Source of the DNA: Legionella hackeliae
Lineage (GTDB): Bacteria; Pseudomonadota; Gammaproteobacteria; Legionellales; Legionellaceae
NCBI RefSeq assembly: GCF_000953655.1
Contig: NZ_LN681225.1
Location: 822,001-886,000 of the forward strand
Length of the DNA stretch: 64,000 bases
Direction: 5' to 3'
The translations under genes were made by a program, and so were the position numbers. The notes beneath the pieces were generated by a model. That model had not been told where the DNA came from, did no database searches, and saw only the letters and a program-made list of their open reading frames with translations. Below, one piece after another: positions 57,237-64,000 of this stretch; position 1 is the stretch's first letter; the number at the start of each line of letters is the position of its first letter.

Positions 57237-57451
57237 CGTAGATCCCTCTCATTGCCTTTTGAAGCAAGCATTTTATTTTATTCCTTATTGAATGGATAGA
57301 TAATCAGTTGTGTGTTGTTATTGAGCGTATTAAAAAATATTCAACGATTATTCAAAGAATTACCTTTGTCTGAAAGGTATTTATAGATAAACTTAACTCG
57401 AAAAACATATGGTCAGTGTATTATTAAATAGATCAATAAAGGCAAGTTTTG

Positions 57452-58309
57452 ATGAAATTAAGATCCTATAATCTTTTAACCTGGATTCCCCATCTTTTTC
57501 TTTTCTATAAAGAAAAAGTTTTCCGCAAACTTTTACCCATAATGGCAATTATTATTATTTATGCAGTTTTAATTGCTTATTTTTTTGAAAATAAGAATAA
57601 ATACAATTTAGGACAATTTCATCTGATTTTTAGTTTTATTTTAACGGTGATAATAAGTTTTAGAGTAAACAGTAGTTTCTCGCGCTGGTGGGAAGGGCGT
57701 ATTTTGTGGGGAGGAATTGTCAATAATTGTCGTAACCTGGGTCAAAAATTTGATATTTTTGTTGGATTAAAACAAAACCCTGAATTTTATGATCTTTTAG
57801 TTAAGTTGCCCGTGATTATTACTGCGCATTTGCGAAAGAACACGAAAGAATTGGAGACAGAGCTACTTTCCTTATGTATCCATGAACTTAACTCCCAAAA
57901 TCCCGTGTTACTCGTAACAAAGCGTATGTATTTCATCATTAATGAACTACGCCAAAAAAATGTCTTACAATTTGAGCAATATTTAGCACTCGATACACAC
58001 ATAGTGAACTTAATTGATATGGTTGGAGGATGTGAAAGAATTGCGAACACTACTATCCCTCCTGCATTTTCTTATTTCGTTAAGCAAGCGTTATTATTTT
58101 ATATCGTTATGTTCCCTTTTGGCTGGGCTGATACTTTCGGTTATTTAGTGATCGTGGTTATGGTAATGATTGTTTATATTTGGTTAGGTTTGGAGATTTT
58201 AGCAGAAGAATTAGAGGAGCCTTTTGGCGAAGGTGAAAATAATTTACCTTTGAACCTTCTTACAAAAAATATTGTACGAAATATTGAACAGATTTCAAAA
58301 CCTCTCTAG
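57452..58309 (+). CDS. Bestrophin-like channel (UPF0187 family)
   Basis: A 285-residue inner-membrane protein of the bacterial bestrophin family, pentameric ion channels. Family marks are LLTWIPHLFLFY near the start, VIISFRVNSSFSRWWEGR after the second membrane segment, and IPPAFSYFVKQAL before the C-terminal membrane pair with FPFGWADTFGYLVI. The ATG at 57452 follows AAAGG; a TTG one codon earlier is less likely. The ion passed is not predictable here. It is followed by a degenerate copy of the dispersed palindrome. Confidence 0.88.
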   Translation: MKLRSYNLLTWIPHLFLFYKEKVFRKLLPIMAIIIIYAVLIAYFFENKNKYNLGQFHLIFSFILTVIISFRVNSSFSRWWEGRILWGGIVNNCRNLGQKFDIFVGLKQNPEFYDLLVKLPVIITAHLRKNTKELETELLSLCIHELNSQNPVLLVTKRMYFIINELRQKNVLQFEQYLALDTHIVNLIDMVGGCERIANTTIPPAFSYFVKQALLFYIVMFPFGWADTFGYLVIVVMVMIVYIWLGLEILAEELEEPFGEGENNLPLNLLTKNIVRNIEQISKPL

Positions 58310-58310
58310 A

Positions 58311-58331
58311 TGCCCCGGACAAGCCGAGGCA
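58311..58331. repeat. Degenerate copy of the dispersed palindrome
   Basis: TGCCCCGGACAAGCCGAGGC plus A keeps the ACAAG centre and the outer stem, but its CCGCGG cores have mutated. It sits just after the bestrophin-like gene. Confidence 0.6.
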
Positions 58332-58363
58332 GGTAGGCGACAGATGTCTTGTTGACTTGAGGG

Positions 58364-59467
58364 TTAGATTTTTAATGAGGCAGTCACGTAGGGTCCATCC
58401 ACAGAGAAACTATCGGTTGTCTTGACTAAACTTTGCAAAAACATCGCGCCACTCACTATTCCTAAAGACCCGGGAACATAGGTTGATGGAACGTAGTTTT
58501 GTATCGCATTCACATAAATTGAAGCCATATAGCCTCCTTCGATTGCAAATAATTTATCATTTGCAAATTGTCGTGAGTATTTAAGGCCTAATTTTGCATC
58601 TAGGGCTGGAACAACTTGCACAAAGCTTTTATGCGAGATGGACTGATAATTTACAGGAATTCCTGCAGCGGCCAAAACACTTCCTGAACCAGTAGAGTTC
58701 GTAGAGGGTTGTTGGCTCCCAATGAATAAATTGCCAGCTAATAACCCCACCACATTGATATTATGCCATCCATCATATTCTCCCTCCATTCCCAAACGCA
58801 TACCTGCAGCGTTATAAGTAGATTTGGTGCTTATACCAAAACGAAAAGGACCAAGAATAGGATCTGTACCTCCAAAGTTGGCAATTATTTCTTGTTCTAG
58901 CCAAAGACCACTTACCCCAGCAAAAAAACGACTTTTAAGGTTTGGACCAAAATTTAAATGCTTACCTACCTCAGCATTAAGCACATCGTATTTATTTTTT
59001 AATTGGCCGGCGGCTGAACTGACAGGTCCTGCATCTGGACCAACATTCCAGAATGGTCCTGTCATTTGTTGCTCAGGTGGGGGATTTCTATTCACGGGGA
59101 ATGTTGAATCATCAGAAGTATGTAAATGCGTCCAGTAGAGATTAAAATCAGTCCCTGAATTTGCAAAAACATAGCGATAATTTAGTGTAAATCCTGGGCT
59201 AAAATCAGCATCAATTCCTTTAGGCTCCCAATCTGGGGAAAGAATAGGCGTTGTTACATCTGGGGTGAAGGGGCTAACTAAAACCGCATAATCATTACTT
59301 CCGCCTGGACGTAGAAAAACAGCCCCAGCAGTAAATTCACTTGATGCGGGCAAATTGGGAACATACACAGCAAAGTTATTGTTAACATCCCCCATTGCAC
59401 CAGCATGGCTAATGGAAGTTATTAATAAATTGCAAATTGCAAAGGAAACTACTTTTTTCTTCAGCAT
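58364..59467 (-). CDS. Legionella-type outer membrane porin
   Basis: A 367-residue exported beta-barrel protein resembling the Legionella major outer membrane/pore-forming family. A signal peptide (about 1-23) ends at SISHAGAMG. The mature start TAGAVFLRPGGSNDYAVLV is typical, with alternating hydrophobic strands, many Gly/Asn/Ser loops and a C-terminal strand PYVTASLKI. A GTG two codons upstream is in frame, but the ATG at 59467 has GGAG six bases ahead. Such proteins are multi-copy in Legionella genomes. Pore properties and ligand are unknown. Confidence 0.85.
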   Translation of the reverse strand: MLKKKVVSFAICNLLITSISHAGAMGDVNNNFAVYVPNLPASSEFTAGAVFLRPGGSNDYAVLVSPFTPDVTTPILSPDWEPKGIDADFSPGFTLNYRYVFANSGTDFNLYWTHLHTSDDSTFPVNRNPPPEQQMTGPFWNVGPDAGPVSSAAGQLKNKYDVLNAEVGKHLNFGPNLKSRFFAGVSGLWLEQEIIANFGGTDPILGPFRFGISTKSTYNAAGMRLGMEGEYDGWHNINVVGLLAGNLFIGSQQPSTNSTGSGSVLAAAGIPVNYQSISHKSFVQVVPALDAKLGLKYSRQFANDKLFAIEGGYMASIYVNAIQNYVPSTYVPGSLGIVSGAMFLQSLVKTTDSFSVDGPYVTASLKI

Positions 59468-59756
59468 ATACACTCCATATAAACGCTAAATCTAAATTCC
59501 AAATCAATGATTTGAGACACAACACTCTAACATGAAAACGTTACAAATCAATTGTGATTATTGGCTATTCGTATGGGGTTTAAAGAAAAATGCCGCTATC
59601 AATACTTAGCTCCTAGGGCTGTTAAAGCTTTGTACTGTTTGTATCCTGTAATTTTTCTATGAACTGATCCAGCGGTGTTAACGATAATACCAAGGATAGC
59701 AATGCAGCTCCTAACCTGTCACTAATGCTTCTGGTAGCATTGCATGATTAAAATAA

Positions 59757-59981
59757 TCAGAAATGGGCAGTGCCGACAGGGGCAACAAAAGCTATACCCC
59801 AACGAGAGGTTTGAAATTTAACCAAATGTCCAAAGGATGCAAGCAGACTAATTATACCCACCCCAAAGCCGGTCACCAAGGCAATTTCCCAGTGATATAA
59901 AGTTAAGGAACCTAAATTACCCTGGGGGCTAAGGAGAATTTTCTTTATGATCATGATACTGTAAGAATTCTGTGACTGCAT
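59757..59981 (-). CDS. Small hydrophobic ORF, possibly a gene fragment
   Basis: A 74-residue ORF with a hydrophobic middle (LVTGFGVGIISLLASFG), giving one likely membrane segment. The C-terminus (IAFVAPVGTAHF) stops abruptly, as if a larger membrane protein had been cut. I cannot name a family with confidence. It lies beside other degraded genes and mobile-element pieces. Confidence 0.35.
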   Translation of the reverse strand: MQSQNSYSIMIIKKILLSPQGNLGSLTLYHWEIALVTGFGVGIISLLASFGHLVKFQTSRWGIAFVAPVGTAHF

Positions 59982-60068
59982 CGCAGAGTGAATTTTCAGC
60001 AGCTTCTACAGTATGTTTCCTTCTTTCTTAAGAATGGTAACCTATGAAAAACCAGATTATTTGTGATT

Positions 60069-60677
60069 TTATTCATTTTGATGAGCATGTGGCGGCTTAC
60101 GCGGCCAGGCTGCGACTTTGATAAGTCGTAATTCTAAAAAGGACAAACAAATAATTAATGAATACCCGATTGAGTTTATAAAGCGATATAGAAAATCTCT
60201 AAATGGTTTTTTTATTTTTTCCAGATTGCAGTTTATTGTTTCGTATATACAATTCCCCCATTGTTCGTCACCTTGAATTAAAATAGTGTTTGACTCATGC
60301 AAAGGAAAAAATTTGAAAATATTATTTTTAATTTGCAAAGATATTAATTTTCTATCTTTCCCGTCTGCCGTAATATAGATTTGATCAACATCATGAGGTA
60401 TTTCATCAAAGCTAACATCTTTACCAGTATACTCAATATTTTTCTTCTTAGAAAAAAGTAAGGTTTTATCTTTTCTTCTATAAAGGTGTAGCCTTGTTTC
60501 AGGATTGTCTGACCATTCTTGAATTTGATTTTCTGAAAGATTGAACTCTAAAGCGAGTTGGTTTAATGCCTCAATATATTCACTTTCTGCTAATTCTTTT
60601 GAGATTCCATAAATTTCACTGACGATTATTGAAAATACTTGATATGTCAGTAAAGAGGAGGGGCACTTAGAATTCTT
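60069..60677 (-). pseudogene. Unknown gene lacking a usable start codon
   Basis: A 202-codon open frame bounded upstream by TGA, with coding-like composition (LNQLALEFNLSENQIQEWSD, HDVDQIYITADGKDRKLIS) but no ATG, GTG or TTG early enough to express most of it. The first usable start (TTG) gives only the last 89 residues. A hydrophobic stretch (SIGYSLIICLSFLEL) precedes a tail (AAWPRKPPHAHQNE) read from a GC-rich sequence shared with 48308. It is probably a gene cut at the 5' end and fused at the 3' end to repeat DNA. Family unknown. Confidence 0.5.
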
Positions 60678-60703
60678 TCACATTTTTCCATTCACACGAC
60701 TCG

Positions 60704-61024
60704 CTATAAAGATAAAACCTGTCTTAATCCATCGTCTAGCTTATCTAAATCTGATGCTGATAGATTACCAGCAGATTTCATTAGTCTAGATTTGTCAATA
60801 GTTCTGATTTGATCGCACACAGCTACTACCTGTTTCCCTAAACACGTAACTGCCACTGTTATAGGTGGTATAGCTTTCGCCGAGGTAGAAAGAGGGACGA
60901 CCACAACAGTGCGTCGTGCTTTATTAATAGGGGTGGCACTGACTAATACACATGGCCTTTCTTTATTGATTTCTGAACCAGTTGTTGGATTTAAATTTAC
61001 CCAATAAACGTCACCACGAATCAT
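60704..61024 (-). CDS. MazF/PemK-family endoribonuclease toxin
   Basis: Toxin of a type II toxin-antitoxin pair, 106 residues. MazF hallmarks are MIRGDVYWVNLNPTTGSE with the conserved G-x-E before RPCVLVS, then VVVVPLSTSAK and CDQIRTIDKSRL. This family cleaves mRNA at short sequence motifs; the target here cannot be predicted. Its start overlaps the upstream antitoxin by 14 bases, ensuring coupled translation. Toxin residues appear intact. Confidence 0.92.
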   Translation of the reverse strand: MIRGDVYWVNLNPTTGSEINKERPCVLVSATPINKARRTVVVVPLSTSAKAIPPITVAVTCLGKQVVAVCDQIRTIDKSRLMKSAGNLSASDLDKLDDGLRQVLSL

Positions 61025-61244
61025 TATTTAGACCATCTCCTATGGTTATATCCCAATCTTTCATTTCCTTCTCTAAAACAGAATCTTTCTCAACTGCTAG
61101 GGCACATTCAAAGAGAGCTTTTTCGCGTTTCTCTATTTCTTTTTCAATTAATTTAGCAATAGTTTTACTGCGTTGCCGCGCAGGAATAGTGGACCTCATT
61201 CTAGATGCCAATTGATCTGACATTGATATTAGAATCTTTTCCAT
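61011..61244 (-). CDS. MazE-type ribbon-helix-helix antitoxin
   Basis: A 77-residue antitoxin. The N-terminal strand MEKILISMSDQLA and helices with RSKTIAKLIEKEIEKREK fit a ribbon-helix-helix DNA-binding domain. The acidic C-terminus (EKEMKDWDITIGDG) should wrap the toxin. The ATG at 61244 has GGAGGTG six bases ahead; the frame to 61277 is less likely. AT-rich near-palindromes just upstream (TATATTATATACAATATATA and ATTATACAATAAT, about 61265-61305) are possible operator sites for autoregulation, as usual for such pairs. Confidence 0.88.
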   Translation of the reverse strand: MEKILISMSDQLASRMRSTIPARQRSKTIAKLIEKEIEKREKALFECALAVEKDSVLEKEMKDWDITIGDGLNNDSW

Positions 61245-61277
61245 TCTACACCTCCAAATAATATATATTATATACAA

Positions 61278-61643
61278 TATATAAAAAATTATACAATAAT
61301 ATTTTTCTTATTCCATGAAATAGTTCAATTAATATAGGGACTCCGACATTGAATGTTTATACATTTCATACTTGATTAAAATCCTCGGTTTCAATAAATA
61401 CTTAATACAGTCATCTAAAGTTGCGGATGTAAGATGGGGTGATGATGGTATCAATCTTAGGTCTGATAAATTCTAAACCAGATTTGATAAGTGAAGACAG
61501 GTAATGGCTTAAAAGTGAAATTAATAGGGTTAATCCCATATACTGAAAGGTTCAATATGAAGCTTATAGACATGGGAATAAACGTTTTTAAAGACCCTGA
61601 ATTTTATTAAATTTCCAATGTTAATATCGACCAAATTTTTATC
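61278..61643. other. Intergenic region upstream of the toxin-antitoxin genes
   Basis: About 365 AT-rich bases. The first 40 hold the AT-rich palindromes probably used by the antitoxin. No ORF or RNA gene was recognised in the rest. Confidence 0.4.
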
Positions 61644-61913
61644 TTATGCGCAATACACATAATATCTTTTTTCCGGACGACTCATAGGATGACATTCACA
61701 TAATGGTAGTGCTTGCTGTGAATTTCCATCTTCTACCCAGCCCCATCCCGATGGCGCATCTTGTTTATGCAAACAGTAAAAGTGAGCTGAATTTCCGCGG
61801 ACTTTGATAGTCATTCGTTTGCAAGCATTATTGCAAGAGGATGACTCTGTGTCTGATGCGTGAAGAGTAAAGTTAATAAAAAAAACAAAAATTAGTATAA
61901 TTATCTTGATCAT
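61644..61913 (-). CDS. Small exported cysteine-rich protein
   Basis: An 89-residue protein with a clear signal peptide (IKIIILIFVFFINFTLHA-SDT, cut near residue 19). The mature part of about 70 residues has six cysteines (SSSCNNAC, HFYCLHK, PLCECHP, YVYCA), which could form three disulfides in the periplasm or outside. No family was recognised. Flanked by toxin-antitoxin genes and Tn3 remains, it is probably part of the accessory genome. Confidence 0.65.
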   Translation of the reverse strand: MIKIIILIFVFFINFTLHASDTESSSCNNACKRMTIKVRGNSAHFYCLHKQDAPSGWGWVEDGNSQQALPLCECHPMSRPEKRYYVYCA

Positions 61914-62054
61914 AGCAATATTGATACGAAGTAGGCTATATAGGATAAATAATGATCAATTAATAATCAAATTATCCTACTCCTTTAAACTCAGACTTTG
62001 TAGATAAAACAAAAATTTTCATATAACAATTAGTTATGCACGCAAAGCCGTAAG

Positions 62055-62451
62055 AATAAGATTTATCAGGCATTTCGTGAATTAGGCCGGGTAATTCAGA
62101 CGGTATTTTTGCTCAATTATATCGATGATATTGAACTGAGGCGGGTTATTCATGCAGCCACTTGTGAAAGTGAAGAGTTTAATAACTTCATTGATTGGGT
62201 AGCGTTCGGACATGAGGGGACTATTGAAGATTACCTACAAGGGATCCAAAAGAAAATTATTAATTTTGGTCGCTTGGCTGCTAATGCCGTTATTCTACAT
62301 GTCGTGGCCAATATGACTAATGTTATCAATGAGATGAAAACTAAAGGCTATGAAATTCGCCCCGCTCAATGGTTTATCGCCGTATCACACAGGTCATCTT
62401 AATCGATTTGGATTATTTCCTCTAACAGGAGATAGGGAAAAACTGAGTTGA
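62055..62451 (+). pseudogene. C-terminal remnant of a Tn3-family transposase
   Basis: The text is Tn3 TnpA near its C-terminus: QAFRELGRVIQTVFLLNYID, DIELRRVIHAATCESEEFNN, FIDWVAFGHEGTIEDY, and INFGRLAANAVILH. A single-base shift near 62385 moves the end to another frame that continues YHTGHLNRFGLFPL, as in intact TnpA. All of the N-terminal and catalytic region is absent. No terminal inverted repeat was identified. Confidence 0.85.
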
Positions 62452-62844
62452 ATTTAAATTGAGTTAAAAATAACAAGAAACGGTCCTTTTCGTTGGGATC
62501 CCGGCCGAACCTCAAATTGTCATATAGGGAAGGTTAAAATTCACTCATTAAGTCTTATATGGACTCGACCATATTGTCAAAGAATAAACTTCATTTTGTT
62601 TAAAAGGTTAAGATTTCAGTCTTATATCCGACATCTGGAAAGACAGTGAATGCATATTAGAATCAATTTATTGCCTCCGGTACCCTAATGAACTTTGCAC
62701 GCTTGCTCCTTATCTGATTACCGGCCTTGGTGGGCCCCAGACTTAATCAGGTTTTTCAAGCGTTGGTCTTACCTGTTTAACATTATGATGAATGCTCTTC
62801 GCAATTCAGTTTTGTGTATACTTATTAATTGCTTTTTTATGACA
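62452..62844. other. Stretch between two transposon remnants
   Basis: About 390 bases between the Tn3 and IS110 remains. No ORF, RNA gene or strong repeat was recognised; it is probably decayed mobile or fused junk DNA. Confidence 0.35.
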
Positions 62845-63565
62845 TTAGGCTGATTTTTTATAGGGCTCACCTGATAACAATATTGCCATAGCAATACGTG
62901 CATTCTTATTGGCAACAGCTACAGCCGCTTTATTGAAACCACCTTGTTCTTAATTCGATTGAACCAACAGCTTCTATTATCATTTTTTTTACTACAAGTA
63001 CGAGCAACAGCTCGACCACCATGAATAAGTAACTGACGCACATAAGTATCGCCGCGCTTACTAATACCTAACAAAAGCTTCTATAGCCTTGTTTAACGAA
63101 AACGCCATATTCTTTCATTAACCCTCTTATTTGATTACTCACAGCTGTACGCATTTCTAAATAGTTAGTGCGTATACGAAGCAAGCTTTGGATATCTTGT
63201 TGAACTATCGTTTTAGGTGTCACATAGGGTGTACCTGGCCAGAAAGACGCTTCCATTATCCCTTTAGAATCTCGAAAGTCATTTTTATTCCGCTGAATAT
63301 AGGGCTTAACGTATTGTGGGGAAATTAGTTTGACGACATGACCAAACTCGATAAATTTTCTTGCCCAATAATTAGCACTACCGCATGCTTCCATCACAAT
63401 CTCACAGCTTGCGCCGAGCTTGATAACACATCGAGTAAACTTCTCCCGACTAGTAAGACGCTTATCTAATACCTTTTGGCCTTGTTCATCAACACCATAT
63501 AATTGAAAGACATCTTTTGCCAAATCAACAGCTAATCGTTTAATATTCACCTTGGACTCCTCCAT
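62845..63565 (-). pseudogene. Decayed IS110-family transposase
   Basis: The N-terminal DEDD domain is intact for 165 codons (IKRLAVDLAKDVFQLYG, SCEIVMEACGSANYWARKF, ISPQYVKPYIQRNKNDFRD). After GYRSFC it stops. In shifted frames the end of an IS110/IS1111-type protein follows: LLLGISKRGDTYVRQLLIHG and, after another shift, NKAAVAVANKNARIAMAI. The central part with the second conserved domain (roughly 100 residues) is deleted. The element is inactive. Confidence 0.88.
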
Positions 63566-63760
63566 TTTTCAGCACTTTCTTGGGCGCCGTACTAGAGTGG
63601 GCGAGTCCATTTCATTTGATTAATTCTAAAACTTGGCTCTAATATAAAAAATCGATTTTTCCTTATACTAAATTTAAATATTGAAAGTGGGAGCTATACT
63701 GAAAGGCGAAAACTGTAAAACTGAAAGAAATCCTAAAGTTTTAAGAAATTTATATTAGGA

Positions 63761-64000
63761 GTGTTTCTTCAACAGATTGCTTCGCTTACGAACGCTGCTC
63801 CACCTTTTATTACAGATGATCCCATGCCTGTTGAATAGAAGCACTGGCAATTCTATTTATTCTCTACAATGGATAAATCTGAAATTTATCGCCAAGCAAA
63901 TATTCCTTCATTAACAATTAATTACGGTGCGATTTCTAATCTTGAAGTGAGCTTAACAACCGGTTTACTTTATCAAAAACAATTTATTCATGCAGAGGAT
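63761..64000 (+). pseudogene. Outer-membrane-type gene with internal stop, cut by the window end
   Basis: From a GTG at 63761 the frame reads into AAPPFITDDPMPVE, then TAG (63827-63829), and continues in the same frame KHWQFYLFSTMDKS and LTINYGAISNLEVSLTTGLL to the window edge. This resembles the start of transporter-like outer membrane beta-barrels (the phenol MetA-degradation type family), which begin with a PPFVTDDPEPVEY-like segment. Here the residue after VE is replaced by a stop and the signal peptide seems shortened, so it is probably a pseudogene. The 3' part is outside the window. Confidence 0.5.

Overview
The window is chromosomal DNA from a gamma-proteobacterium of the Legionella lineage. 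It is AT-rich and carries the Legionella-type enhanced-entry cluster enhABC, an EnhA-like paralogue, a kaiB/kaiC cluster, a Legionella-type outer membrane porin, and several proteins that look like Dot/Icm effectors (ankyrin-like, F-box-like, repeat-built). The species cannot be fixed from sequence alone. No rRNA, tRNA or CRISPR array was recognised.

Region 1 (1-20 kb) is mostly core genome: the end of tdh, ettA, an EnhA-like L,D-transpeptidase lipoprotein, djlA, waaA, dksA, the overlapping minus-strand set hemA-prfA-prmC, an M50 membrane protease, an HD-type protein, divergent comF and bioC, phhA, and letA followed by uvrC (the gacA/uvrY-uvrC arrangement).

Region 2 (20-47 kb) holds enhABC (periplasmic cell-wall and host-entry functions), rpsT divergent from murJ with a ZIP transporter gene between them, two separate M17 leucyl aminopeptidases (one with holC), the LPS export permeases lptF-lptG with a DUF218 gene, carB-greA, a class B-type acid phosphatase and an MFS exporter. 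Three unusual accessory genes lie among these. Two are a minus-strand pair of overlapping unknown ORFs (30341-32544) that may be one split gene. The third is an 874-residue protein with an ankyrin-like start and two HEPN-type R-x4-H motifs (37679-40303).

Region 3 (47-64 kb) is accessory and littered with mobile-element debris: a decayed IS3-family element, a second IS3 orfA remnant, an IS30 transposase fragment, a Tn3 transposase tail and a decayed IS110 element. Between them sit a probable effector whose C-terminus runs into IS sequence, and the operon kaiC-kaiB-(PAS/GGDEF/EAL)-BLUF, which links a KaiC-type ATPase to c-di-GMP hydrolysis and a blue-light sensor. There is also a protein built of seven units of about 34 residues, a bestrophin-like channel, an outer membrane porin, a MazEF-type toxin-antitoxin pair and a small cysteine-rich exported protein. 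The window ends inside an outer-membrane-type gene interrupted by a stop codon.

A dispersed palindrome with the core CCGCGG-ACAAG-CCGCGG occurs intergenically at four loci, one of them an inverted pair between blocks of 22-bp tandem repeats.

The best candidates for an undescribed system are the ankyrin/tandem-HEPN protein, the 34-residue-repeat protein, and the light-sensor/c-di-GMP/Kai operon. The first two are inferred from motifs. The third is built from known families in an informative combination.
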